Assembly: GCF_024331145.1 (NCBI RefSeq) | Contig: NZ_JANDJO010000003.1 | Location: 62,001 to 126,000, forward strand | Direction: 5' to 3' | Source of the DNA: Shimia sp. CNT1-13L.2 | Lineage (GTDB): Bacteria; Pseudomonadota; Alphaproteobacteria; Rhodobacterales; Rhodobacteraceae | DNA length: 64,000 bases | In this document: positions 1 to 8,215 of the stretch, in pieces | How the letters are laid out: the number at the start of each line of letters is the position of its first letter | How positions within the stretch are numbered: the stretch's first letter is position 1 | Program-made: the position numbers and the translations under genes | The notes under the pieces: model-generated | Seen by the model: the letters and a program-made list of their open reading frames with translations, nothing else | Told to the model about the DNA's origin: nothing | Databases searched by the model: none

Positions 1-128
1 CCCTGACCAAGGAGGGACTCACCCGTCAACTCTTTGCCGCAACCCGCGATGACGACCTCGAAAAACCCTATATGCGCGACCTGATCCGCCTCGCAGGCGA
101 AGAAGCCCGCCGCCTTCAGGAGGCTTGA
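1..128 (+). CDS. C-terminal end of an unidentified protein (partial)
   Basis: An open frame enters from the left edge and stops with TGA at 126-128, giving about 41 residues that end in a charged helical tail (closing residues RLQEA). The frame has the codon use of its neighbours and stops about 105 bp before the next gene on the same strand, so it is probably the 3' end of a real upstream gene. The tail matches no family I recognise. Only the strand and the stop are well supported. Confidence 0.55.
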   Translation, partial: LTKEGLTRQLFAATRDDDLEKPYMRDLIRLAGEEARRLQEA

Positions 129-233
129 GCCCTGCGCATGGCGGATTCGCGCGGGAAACAAGGGTCTAAAGGCTTGGCAAGCGGACTTTAGACGCGTATA
201 CGCGCGCCCTGAACATCTTATAGGAGCCGTGCC

Positions 234-1025
234 ATGCCGGGCAGCGCAAATCTGAACATCATGATGAAGGCCGCCCGTAAAGCAGGGCGTTCGCTGGTCA
301 AGGACTTCACCGAAGTCGAGAACCTTCAGGTGTCGATGAAAGGGGCAGGCGACTTTGTGAGCCGCGCCGACCTGCGCGCCGAGGAAATCCTCAAGGAAGA
401 ACTGATGGGCGCGCGCCCGACCTATGGCTGGGTTGCCGAGGAAGGTGGCGAGGAAGCAGGGCAGGACCCGACCCGCCGCTGGATTGTCGACCCGCTGGAC
501 GGCACCACCAACTTCCTGCACGGCCTGCCGCACTGGGCGATTTCGATCGCGCTCGAGCACAAGGGCAACGTGGTGGCTGGCGTGATCTATGACGCCGCCA
601 AGGACGAGATGTTCTGGGCCGAGAAGGGCGAGGGCGCATGGCTGAACGACAAGGTGCGCCTGCGCGTGTCGGGCCGTTCGCGGATGATTGAATCGATCTT
701 TGCCACCGGCCTGCCGTTCGGTGGCCGCGGTGATCTGCCCCAAACCCTGCAAGACCTCGCGCGCCTGCTGCCCGCAACCGCCGGTGTGCGCCGCTTCGGC
801 TCTGCCGCGCTGGACATGGCCTATGTGGCGGCCGGTCGCTACGAAGGTTTCTGGGAACGCCGCCTGAACGCCTGGGACATGGCCGCAGGTATCATCATTG
901 TGAAAGAAGCAGGTGGTTTCGTGCAGCCGCTGAACCCCGAGGGCAATATCCTTGAGGACGGCGAAGTGATCTGTGCCAACGAACCGATCTTCGATCAGTT
1001 CGCCAAGGTGATCCGCCAGGGGTAA
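234..1025 (+). CDS. suhB: Inositol monophosphatase family protein (SuhB-like)
   Basis: This 263-residue cytosolic protein belongs to the Mg-dependent, Li-sensitive inositol monophosphatase family, which hydrolyses myo-inositol phosphates and related sugar phosphates. It carries the family's metal-site motifs: VAEEGGEE near residues 67-74, VDPLDGTTNF at 85-94, and a C-terminal WDMAAG near residue 213. Length is normal for the family. The ATG follows a GGAG-type ribosome site, and an intrinsic terminator lies just after the stop. In bacteria SuhB also contributes to rRNA antitermination; whether this copy does so cannot be read from sequence. CysQ or histidinol-phosphate phosphatase activity is possible but less likely. 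Confidence 0.88.
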   Translation: MPGSANLNIMMKAARKAGRSLVKDFTEVENLQVSMKGAGDFVSRADLRAEEILKEELMGARPTYGWVAEEGGEEAGQDPTRRWIVDPLDGTTNFLHGLPHWAISIALEHKGNVVAGVIYDAAKDEMFWAEKGEGAWLNDKVRLRVSGRSRMIESIFATGLPFGGRGDLPQTLQDLARLLPATAGVRRFGSAALDMAYVAAGRYEGFWERRLNAWDMAAGIIIVKEAGGFVQPLNPEGNILEDGEVICANEPIFDQFAKVIRQG

Positions 1026-1050
1026 TACAGGGGCGTAAGCCTTTGTGAAC

Positions 1051-1075
1051 AAGGCGCCGTTGCGGCGCCTTTTTT
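1051..1075 (+). terminator. Intrinsic terminator after suhB
   Basis: A GC-rich inverted repeat (AAGGCGCC, short loop, GGCGCCTT) runs into a T tract, 26 bp after the suhB stop. The stop codon of the convergent GFA-family gene sits in the T tract, so the element probably serves both directions. Confidence 0.85.
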
Positions 1076-1439
1076 ATTGCGTGTCAGACGGATGGTTGAC
1101 CCCGTCGACCCAGCCGATCTCGCCAAGGTCGCGCGGGTTCACGCCTTCGAGGGCGCCAAGGTTGACGCCGTATTCATTCGGGTTCGAGCGCCGCTGGTGG
1201 TGGGTGTAGATGCCGCAGGTCTTGCAGAAGTAGTGCTTCGCCACCTTGGTGTTCCATTGGTAGAGCGAGAGGTTCTCCGCGCCCTTGACGATTTCCAGCC
1301 CCTCCAGCGGCACCGTCACCGCGGCTGCGCCCCGGCGGCGGCAGAAGGAACAGTCACAGCGCCGTGCCGTGTTCAGCCCGTCCAGAAGATCGACACGCAA
1401 TTCGACGGCGCCGCAATGGCAGGTAAGTTTGTGGCTCAT
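1074..1439 (-). CDS. GFA/CENP-V family zinc-binding protein
   Basis: This 121-residue protein has the cysteine pattern of the Gfa (glutathione-dependent formaldehyde-activating enzyme) fold: CHCG at residues 8-11, CDCSFC near 28-33 and CKTCG near 72-76. These residues form two zinc sites. The family includes a proposed S-hydroxymethylglutathione synthase, but most members have no proven reaction, so the role here is open. Its start overlaps the stop of the rhomboid gene by 4 bp (1436-1439), so the two are probably translated from one message. Confidence 0.85.
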   Translation of the reverse strand: MSHKLTCHCGAVELRVDLLDGLNTARRCDCSFCRRRGAAAVTVPLEGLEIVKGAENLSLYQWNTKVAKHYFCKTCGIYTHHQRRSNPNEYGVNLGALEGVNPRDLGEIGWVDGVNHPSDTQ

Positions 1440-2179
1440 TTTCTGATCCTTCTGACAACGGGTATGGAACTGCGATCATAGCGGGTTTCGGGGTGGGGCG
1501 GATGGCCTGCGGTACGCGCCCAGAACCCGGTTCCGCCGCGGCGGAGCCAAAGCGGCAGGGTCAAGAGGACACCGGCGACAAACCCGCCCGCGTGGGCCCA
1601 GTGCGCAACGCCGCTGCTGGCGGCATCCACAAGCAGGCCGTTGAACACCTGAAAGGCAAACCACAGCCCCAGAACAATCCACGCCGGGATCGTGAAAACC
1701 TTGAAAAAGATCACGAGGATCAACAGGATGTCGACCCGCGCCTTGGGAAACAGCAGAAGGTAGCCGCCCATGACACCGGCGATGGCCCCCGAGGCCCCGA
1801 CCGTGGGAATATGCGAATATGGCTCGGACAGAACCTGCGCCATGCCTGCTGCAAGCCCGGCCAGCACGTAGAAGAGGGCAAAGCCGACATGGCCCATCTC
1901 GTCTTCCATGTTGTCGCCATAGATCCACAGGAACAACATGTTGCCGGCAAGGTGCATAATGCCGCCATGCAGGAACATCGAGGTGAAAAGTCCCAGCTGG
2001 TCGCGGCCACTGCTGACCTCGGAAGGGATCAGCGCCCAGTCGTTGAAGAAGCTGGCAATCCTGTAGGGGTCATCAAGAATGGGCCAATACATCAGGAAAA
2101 TCCCGATATTGGCGGCCATCAGGGCATAGACGACATAGGGCGTCCGCCCTGACGGGTTGTGGTCACGTATCGGAAGCAT
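1436..2179 (-). CDS. Rhomboid family intramembrane serine protease
   Basis: This 247-residue polytopic inner-membrane protein has the rhomboid catalytic dyad. The serine is in GASGAIAG (Ser130) and the histidine in HWAHAGG (His196). The oxyanion-side HLAGNM motif lies near residues 76-81, and about six hydrophobic segments are visible. Rhomboids cut single-pass membrane proteins within the bilayer; the substrate is unknown. It heads a two-gene unit with the GFA protein. The intact dyad argues against an inactive homologue. Confidence 0.9.
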   Translation of the reverse strand: MLPIRDHNPSGRTPYVVYALMAANIGIFLMYWPILDDPYRIASFFNDWALIPSEVSSGRDQLGLFTSMFLHGGIMHLAGNMLFLWIYGDNMEDEMGHVGFALFYVLAGLAAGMAQVLSEPYSHIPTVGASGAIAGVMGGYLLLFPKARVDILLILVIFFKVFTIPAWIVLGLWFAFQVFNGLLVDAASSGVAHWAHAGGFVAGVLLTLPLWLRRGGTGFWARTAGHPPHPETRYDRSSIPVVRRIRK

Positions 2180-2209
2180 GCTCCCAATGTGGCGGTTCTG
2201 GCTGGGGCG

Positions 2210-5200
2210 TCAAGCCGCCCCGCCAAGAAGCGCGGCGTTTCCGCCCGCTGCGGTGGTGTCGACACAGACGTGACGTTCGCCCACCGCCCGTGCCCGATCC
2301 GGCAGGCCGGTGATCAGCGGCAGGATCGGGCCGCTGCGCTGTGCCAGTGCCTGCTCATAGGCGCGGGCCTGATCGACGTCGCCCCACCACATGGCTCCCG
2401 AGAAACCGTCAAGCGTTTCCAGCGCACCGGCGGGCAGGGTGCCGGTGGCCTGAACGGCCACGCCGCCCAAGGCCTCGATCGCCGCCGCCTGCGCCGCGGC
2501 TGCGTTGTGGCCTGGTCCAAGGCAGAGGACCGGCGGGCGGGCAAAGGTGGTCAGGCGGTTGGACTCGCCGGTTGGTCCCGGCAGGCTGACCGTGGTGGTG
2601 GCGGGTTGTGCAGGTGCCGCAGCAAGCGCCGCCTGTGCCGCATCGGCCGACATCGGCGCCTGCCACTGGCCCGCGTCCTGCGGTGCGACCTTGGCAAAAC
2701 GGCCAAGGTAGTTTGGGCCGCCCGCCTTGGGGCCGGTGCCGGAAAGGCCTTCGCCGCCAAAGGGTTGCGATCCGACGATGGCGCCGATCTGGTTGCGGTT
2801 CACATAGATGTTGCCCGCGTGAATGCGATCCGAGACATGCTGAACACGGTCGTCGATCCGGGTTTGCAGGCCGAAGGTCAGGCCGTATCCGGTGGCGTTG
2901 ATCGTATCGATCACCGCGTCCAACTCATCCGCCTTGAAGGTGGCGACATGCAGAACCGGGCCAAAGATTTCACGCTCAAGATCGTCGATGCCACCCACCG
3001 TGATGATGGTCGGCGCGATAAAGGTGCCGGTTTGCGGCGTGCTCAGCTGGAACACCACGCGCCCTTCGGCCTGTGCCTGAGCGATGTGGTCGGCAATCCC
3101 CTGACGCGCGGCCTCGTCGATCACCGGGCCGCTGTCTGTGCGCAGCTCCCACGGGTCGCCAAGGTGCAACTCTTTGGTGGCCCCGATCAGCATCTCGAGA
3201 AGGCCCTCGGCAATGTCTTCCTGCACATAGAGGCAGCGCAGGGCGGAACACCTCTGGCCCGCCGACTGGAAGGCGCTTTCGATGATGGCGGTCACGGCCT
3301 GTTCGGGCAGGGCGGTGGAATCCACGATCATGGCATTCAGGCCGCCGGTCTCGGCAATGAAGGGGGCACCGGGTGCGAGGTTATCTGCCATGTTCCGGCG
3401 AATGCGCTGGGCGGTGGCGGTCGAGCCGGTGAAGGCCACGCCATTCACGCGCGGATCAGAGGTCAGCGCCGCGCCGACAACCGCGCCCGAGCCGGGCAGC
3501 AATTGCAGCACGTCACGCGGCACGCCTGCCTCGTGCAAGAGTTTCACGGCCTCGTGGGCAATGATCGGCGTCTGGTCGGCGGGTTTTGCAAGCACCGCGT
3601 TGCCCGCGGCAAGGGCCGCCGAAATCTGGCCGGTGAAGATCGCCAGCGGGAAGTTCCAGGGGCTGATGCAGGTGAACACACCGGCCGGTGCCTCTTGCGG
3701 CGCGTTGGCGGCGTAGTAGCGCAGGAAATCCACCGCCTCGCGCAGTTCCGCCACCGCATCCAGCGGGGTCTTGCCCGCCTCGCGCGGCAGGATGGCAAAG
3801 AACAGGCCATAGTTCTCTTCGTAGAGGTCCGCGGCGCGTGCGAGGATCGCGGCCCGTTCTGCCGGGGTCGCATCCCAGGGCTTGGCGGCGGCGAGCGCGG
3901 TCTCGACATCCGCCGCACTTGCGTGGGCCACGGTGCCGGGGCTGTCGGATTGCAGGTAGGGGTTGGTGACGGGGTGCGGCACCTCTGGCTGGGCCTCGCC
4001 CGCGATCAGCGGGCCTGCCTGCCAGGTTGCCTTGCGATAGGGCGCATGTGCGGCCTCGAGACGGTCAAGCGTCGGCAGGTCACGCAGGTCGTGACCCACC
4101 GAGTTCGGGCGCTCGGGTGCAAAGAGTTCGGGGCCGGTGGGCAGGGGCGCGGCGGCATCTTCCAGCGCCACGAAGGGATCGCGTGCAACTTCCTCGGCCG
4201 GGACCTCTTCATCGACGATCTGGTTCACGAAGGACGAGTTCGCGCCGTTTTCCAGCAGGCGGCGCACCAGATACGCCAGAAGATCCCGATGCGCCCCAAC
4301 CGGCGCATAGATGCGGCAACGGGTGTTTTGTGCTTCCAGAACAATGCCATGCAGGGCCTCGCCCATGCCGTGCAGGCGCTGGAACTCAAAGGCGCTCATG
4401 TCTTCGGCCATGTCGAGAATGGCCGCAACCGTATGCGCGTTGTGGGTGGCGAACTGTGGATAGATGCGATCGGTCATGCCCAGAAGCTTGCGGGCATTGA
4501 CGATATAGCTCACGTCGGTCGCCGCTTTCGAGGTGAACACGGGGAAGCCGTCGACACCCAGCACCTGAGCATTCTTGATCTCGGTGTCCCAATAGGCCCC
4601 TTTCACAAGGCGTACCATGATCTTGCGATCCAGTCGCGTGGCGAGGTCGTAGAGGTAATCCAGCGTCGCACCGGCGCGTTTGCCATAGGCCTGCACCACG
4701 ATGCCAAACCCATCCCAGCCTTCAAGCGCCGGCTCGGACAGCACGCTTTCGATCACGTCCATCGAGATCGACAGGCGGTCGGCTTCCTCGGCGTCGATGT
4801 TGAGGCCCATGCCGGCAGACTTCGCCAAGAGCGCCAGCGACCGGAGGCGCGGCACCAGTTCTTCCATCACGCGGTCCTTTTGGGACACTTCATAGCGCGG
4901 ATGCAGCGCCGACAGCTTAACCGAGATGCCGGGGTTTTCGCGGATGTCTTCCTTGGTGCAGGCCGCCGCAATCGCGGTGATCGCACGGGAATAGGCAAGG
5001 TGATAGCGCATGGCGTCGGCGTCGGTTTTCGCAGCTTCGCCCAGCATGTCATAGGAATAGGTATAGCCCTTTTCCTCCATCGCCGCCGCACGTTCCATCG
5101 CGCTGGTGATGGTTTCCCCCAGAACGAACTGACGCCCCATTTCCTTCATCGCGCGGCCAACCGCCGTACGGATCACCGGCTCGCCCAGACGCTTGACTGC

Positions 5201-5623
5201 CCCGCGTAGGGTGCCGATCAGGCCCGGTTCGCGATCTTCAAGCACCTTGCCGGTCAGCATCAGGGCCCAGGTCGAGGCGTTCACCAGTGACGAGGTCGAG
5301 GCGCCGAGGTGCTTGCCCCAGTCACTGGGGGCGATCTTGTCCTCGATCAGCGCGTCGATGGTTTCCGCATCCGGCACCCGTAGCAGGGCCTCGGCAAGGC
5401 ACATCAGCGCGATACCTTCGTCGGTCGACAGCCCATATTCGGCGAGGAACACTTCCATCAGACCGGGATTGGTGGTGTCGCGGATCGCGCGCACGAGATC
5501 AGCTGCCTGATCGCAGATGCGGGTGCGGTCCTCGGCGCTCAGGCCGGCCTGTTCGATCAACTCGGCCACAAGCGCGGCTTCGTCACGATAGGTTGTGGTG
5601 TCGATAAGGGTGCGGGCAGACAT
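2210..5623 (-). CDS. putA: Bifunctional proline dehydrogenase / L-glutamate gamma-semialdehyde dehydrogenase
   Basis: PutA oxidises proline to glutamate in two coupled steps, with FAD in the first domain and NAD in the second. The N-terminal proline dehydrogenase barrel includes RLVKGAYWDTEIK. The aldehyde dehydrogenase domain follows, with the nucleophile in GQRCSA. A C-terminal extension of about 100-150 residues gives 1137 residues in all, typical of type-B PutA, which lacks the N-terminal ribbon-helix-helix repressor domain. I chose the ATG at 5623 because GGAG lies 6 bp upstream; an in-frame start at 5662 has no such site. It is divergent from putR, its likely regulator, as in Rhodobacter capsulatus. 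Confidence 0.96.
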   Translation of the reverse strand: MSARTLIDTTTYRDEAALVAELIEQAGLSAEDRTRICDQAADLVRAIRDTTNPGLMEVFLAEYGLSTDEGIALMCLAEALLRVPDAETIDALIEDKIAPSDWGKHLGASTSSLVNASTWALMLTGKVLEDREPGLIGTLRGAVKRLGEPVIRTAVGRAMKEMGRQFVLGETITSAMERAAAMEEKGYTYSYDMLGEAAKTDADAMRYHLAYSRAITAIAAACTKEDIRENPGISVKLSALHPRYEVSQKDRVMEELVPRLRSLALLAKSAGMGLNIDAEEADRLSISMDVIESVLSEPALEGWDGFGIVVQAYGKRAGATLDYLYDLATRLDRKIMVRLVKGAYWDTEIKNAQVLGVDGFPVFTSKAATDVSYIVNARKLLGMTDRIYPQFATHNAHTVAAILDMAEDMSAFEFQRLHGMGEALHGIVLEAQNTRCRIYAPVGAHRDLLAYLVRRLLENGANSSFVNQIVDEEVPAEEVARDPFVALEDAAAPLPTGPELFAPERPNSVGHDLRDLPTLDRLEAAHAPYRKATWQAGPLIAGEAQPEVPHPVTNPYLQSDSPGTVAHASAADVETALAAAKPWDATPAERAAILARAADLYEENYGLFFAILPREAGKTPLDAVAELREAVDFLRYYAANAPQEAPAGVFTCISPWNFPLAIFTGQISAALAAGNAVLAKPADQTPIIAHEAVKLLHEAGVPRDVLQLLPGSGAVVGAALTSDPRVNGVAFTGSTATAQRIRRNMADNLAPGAPFIAETGGLNAMIVDSTALPEQAVTAIIESAFQSAGQRCSALRCLYVQEDIAEGLLEMLIGATKELHLGDPWELRTDSGPVIDEAARQGIADHIAQAQAEGRVVFQLSTPQTGTFIAPTIITVGGIDDLEREIFGPVLHVATFKADELDAVIDTINATGYGLTFGLQTRIDDRVQHVSDRIHAGNIYVNRNQIGAIVGSQPFGGEGLSGTGPKAGGPNYLGRFAKVAPQDAGQWQAPMSADAAQAALAAAPAQPATTTVSLPGPTGESNRLTTFARPPVLCLGPGHNAAAAQAAAIEALGGVAVQATGTLPAGALETLDGFSGAMWWGDVDQARAYEQALAQRSGPILPLITGLPDRARAVGERHVCVDTTAAGGNAALLGGAA

Positions 5624-5670
5624 CGGCATCTCCAGTTGTTTCGACCAGAGTATCACGTTCAATCAGGTTG

Positions 5671-5692
5671 ATTTTCCCGAATTGATCGGAAA
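5671..5692. promoter_or_regulatory. Candidate PutR operator in the putA-putR intergenic region
   Basis: The 105-bp divergent spacer contains an imperfect dyad, ATTTTCCCGA and TCGGAAAT around a 5-bp centre, followed by a second A/T-rich half (GAAATGATTTTC). Lrp-type PutR in Rhodobacter capsulatus binds this spacer and controls putA. The exact site here is my inference from symmetry. Confidence 0.35.
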
Positions 5693-5728
5693 TGATTTTC
5701 GAAACGACTGAATAATCGGAGTAAGGCA

Positions 5729-6205
5729 ATGCAAAACGGTCAGGTGGGACTTGATCGCTTCGATCATAAGATTCTGGATGTTCTGTCTTCGGACGGGCGC
5801 ATTTCGATTACCGACCTTGCCAAGCAGATCGGCCTGTCCAAAAGCCCGACCCAGGCCCGTCTCAGACGGCTTGAGGCCGAAGGGGTCATCACGGGCTACT
5901 CTGCAATGATGGACCCGATCCGCCTTGGGTTGGATCACGTTGCCTTCGTCGAGGTCAAGCTTACCGACACCCGCGAAGCCGCGCTGGCCGCCTTCAATGC
6001 CGCGGTGCTCAAGGTGGGCGAGATCGAACAGGCCCATATGATGGCGTCGAATTTCGACTATCTTCTGAAGATACGAACCCGCGATATGGCGGCCTATCGC
6101 ACTGTGCTGGGCGAGAAAATCTCGACCCTTCCGCATGTGGCCAGTACCTCGACCTATGTCGCGATGGAAGCGGTCAAGGAGGGGCCTCTCGCGGACGTGA
6201 CTTGA
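5729..6205 (+). CDS. putR: Lrp/AsnC family regulator of proline use
   Basis: This 158-residue protein has the Lrp layout: an N-terminal helix-turn-helix (about residues 9-60, with LDRFDHKILDVL and LSKSPTQARLRRL) and a C-terminal RAM ligand-binding and oligomerisation domain. Divergence from putA matches the PutR arrangement of Rhodobacter, where it activates putA in response to proline and represses itself. The functional call rests mainly on that synteny; the family call is certain. Confidence 0.9.
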   Translation: MQNGQVGLDRFDHKILDVLSSDGRISITDLAKQIGLSKSPTQARLRRLEAEGVITGYSAMMDPIRLGLDHVAFVEVKLTDTREAALAAFNAAVLKVGEIEQAHMMASNFDYLLKIRTRDMAAYRTVLGEKISTLPHVASTSTYVAMEAVKEGPLADVT

Positions 6206-6237
6206 TTTCGCTTGGCAATGCGTCATCCTCTTGACCC

Positions 6238-6792
6238 ATGCGAACCCTCATTGCCCTTGTTTTCATGGCGTCCCCGGCCTTTGCCGCGACATGCCCCGCC
6301 GCTCCGGATCACAGCGAAGTGTTGGATACGCTGATCGCGCAGATCCAGACCGCCCCGAACCAGGCCGCGGCCTCTTCGCTCTCCGATGACATGTGGTCCT
6401 ACTGGGCAGATGCCCCCGACGAAACCGCGCAGGAGATTCTCGACCGCGGGATGCGCAAACGCTCGGGGTGGGATCTTCTGGGGGCGCTTGAGGATTTCAA
6501 TGCGCTGGTCACCTATTGTCCCGAGTACGCCGAGGGCTACAACCAGCGCGCCTTCGTGAACTTTTTGTCGCAGAACTATGCGGCGGCCTTGCCGGACCTG
6601 GATCGCGCGCTCAGCCTGTCGCCCCGCCACATCGGAGCGCTTTCCGGGAAGGCGCTCAGCCTTATAGCATTGGGCCGCGAGGCCGAGGCGCAGGATGCGC
6701 TTGCCGAAGCCCTCGAGCTGAACCCCTGGTTGCCGGAGCGATCGCTTCTTAAAGCGCCGCCTGTAAACCCTTCGAATGAAGAAGAATTATAG
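6238..6792 (+). CDS. Periplasmic TPR-repeat protein
   Basis: This 184-residue protein starts with a Sec signal peptide (residues 1-16, ending SPAFA before ATCP). The rest contains tetratricopeptide-like helical pairs between about residues 60 and 165, for example YNQRAFVNFL and ALSGKALSLIALG. TPR proteins act as scaffolds, and no enzymatic motif is visible. It starts 32 bp after putR on the same strand and may share its transcript, but no functional link to proline use is evident. Confidence 0.8.
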   Translation: MRTLIALVFMASPAFAATCPAAPDHSEVLDTLIAQIQTAPNQAAASSLSDDMWSYWADAPDETAQEILDRGMRKRSGWDLLGALEDFNALVTYCPEYAEGYNQRAFVNFLSQNYAAALPDLDRALSLSPRHIGALSGKALSLIALGREAEAQDALAEALELNPWLPERSLLKAPPVNPSNEEEL

Positions 6793-6804
6793 CCATATCG
6801 ATAC

Positions 6805-6832
6805 TTTACACCTAGGCCACAGACGCTATGTT
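6805..6832 (+). promoter_or_regulatory. Candidate sigma-70 promoter for tRNA-Leu
   Basis: TTTACA at 6805-6810 and TATGTT at 6827-6832 are separated by 16 bp. This would start transcription about 30 bp before the mature tRNA. It was found by eye and matches only partly. Confidence 0.4.
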
Positions 6833-6868
6833 GCCGCCAGTTGACCTTTAGGTCAGGATTTTACGAGT

Positions 6869-6954
6869 GCCCGCGTGGTGGAATGGTAGACACAGGGGAC
6901 TTAAAATCCCTAGGCTGAGAGGCCGTGCCGGTTCGAGTCCGGCCGCGGGTACCA
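6869..6954 (+). tRNA. tRNA-Leu (anticodon UAA)
   Basis: The acceptor arm GCCCGCG pairs with CGCGGGT (one G-U pair) and is followed by A and an encoded CCA. The anticodon loop CTTAAAA is flanked by GGGA/TCCC, placing TAA as anticodon. The long variable arm expected for tRNA-Leu (CTGAGAGG region) and the GGTTCGAGTCC T arm are present. Length is 86 nt with CCA. Confidence 0.95.
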
Positions 6955-7170
6955 ATTTCTATCCTTCGTGATTGCCGACGAACGGCGCCCTATTGGGCGA
7001 CCTTTTCGCCAAGCGGCACTTTCGCATCAAGCTCGACTCGCCCCTTGGAAAGCGCTGGTGTCAGCCAATCCAAGGCCTGAAAACGCGAACTGTCACAAAA
7101 TCGAAGTGTTTTTTGGCGAGTTTATGGGTACACTCCTCCGAGTACCTGAATCATTTTAACAAGGCGAAGC

Positions 7171-8181
7171 ATGGCGTTGAGCCCACGGCATCGCGCTGTC
7201 GCGATAGGAATTATGGTTGCAGCCGGATTGGCGGGCACAGGGTCCGCAAGTGAATTGGATGTGTCGGAATTTCAGCTTGGCGATGGATGGTTGCCGTCAA
7301 GCGATAGCTTCTGGGTGTCCAATACCGAAATCGGCGTGATCGCCCAGAAGGGCGGCGCCAACGGGGTGTCCTACGGCCTGCTGACACTGGCGCAAGACGG
7401 ATCGTCGGAATTGGCCTTGCCCCTGGCCGATCAGGGCCACTGCATCACTCCAGACCGCAGGTTCCTTTTGCGCACCGGATCGCGCAGCGCCCCGGAAGCC
7501 GTGGAATGGCGCGTGGATCGAACCACCACGCCGCTGGAAAGCCCGCAGGTGATCACCCTTTGCAAGTCGCAACTGGCCAAGGCCAATCGCGACAACGAGG
7601 ACCGCTTTGGCCGCCAGAACGTTCTTGCCACGGATGGCACGCGGTTTGCGGGGCTTCTGGCTGCGGGCGAGGATACCTCGGAAATCGTGCTGTACGATGC
7701 GCAGGACATCCTTGGCCGCTGGAAAATCGCCGGTGATCTTTGGCGTGATCCTGTCGAGGCCGTGGCCCGGCCCGACGGCAGTTTCCTCTTCTATGCCGAT
7801 GTCGGCGCACGCCGTCAGGCCGAATTGAAGGATCAGTTCGGGTACGAGGGCATTCCGACCTTCGTGATCTCCGCCGATGGCGACTTTGAAATGCGTGACC
7901 TGCCCTGGCCGGGCTGGAAGAAGGTCGGGAACTACAAGATTGCCGAAAGCCGTGTCGGATGGCTGCTTGCTGCCACAAGCCGCCGCAATGACGCGATTGA
8001 CGGTCTTTATCATCTGGGGCTGGACGGTTGGCGCCAGATCCGCAAGACGGACGTATTACCAGAAACTTTGGAAATCAGCCCCGACGGGTGCCGCGTGCTC
8101 TGGCATGAGCGCGAAGATGCGGCATCTGCCGGTGGCCCAAGACAGATCCGCAGCGCAACTCTGTGTCGCTCAGACGACTGA
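7171..8181 (+). CDS. Secreted protein of unknown function upstream of the RTX gene
   Basis: This 336-residue protein has an N-terminal signal peptide (cleavage probably after GTGSAS, near residue 28). I do not recognise the family. The mature part is rich in short beta-strand-like segments, repeatedly placing D-G-T/S turns between hydrophobic strands, as in beta-propellers. Its four mature cysteines could form disulfides. It ends 34 bp before the giant RTX gene on the same strand, with no terminator between them, so co-expression is likely. A secretion accessory or surface partner role for the RTX protein is only inference. Confidence 0.6.
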   Translation: MALSPRHRAVAIGIMVAAGLAGTGSASELDVSEFQLGDGWLPSSDSFWVSNTEIGVIAQKGGANGVSYGLLTLAQDGSSELALPLADQGHCITPDRRFLLRTGSRSAPEAVEWRVDRTTTPLESPQVITLCKSQLAKANRDNEDRFGRQNVLATDGTRFAGLLAAGEDTSEIVLYDAQDILGRWKIAGDLWRDPVEAVARPDGSFLFYADVGARRQAELKDQFGYEGIPTFVISADGDFEMRDLPWPGWKKVGNYKIAESRVGWLLAATSRRNDAIDGLYHLGLDGWRQIRKTDVLPETLEISPDGCRVLWHEREDAASAGGPRQIRSATLCRSDD

Positions 8182-8215
8182 GACCTGCCGCCTAGCATTT
8201 TGGGGGGGATGACCC

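Noticed and set aside
2159..5209. 1016-codon plus-strand frame opposite putA
   Set aside because: It is an antisense shadow of a high-GC gene; the putA strand has clear family motifs and a ribosome site, and the antisense product has none.
6869..6954. Integrative element attached at tRNA-Leu
   Set aside because: No integrase gene and no repeated tRNA 3' end were found downstream in the window.
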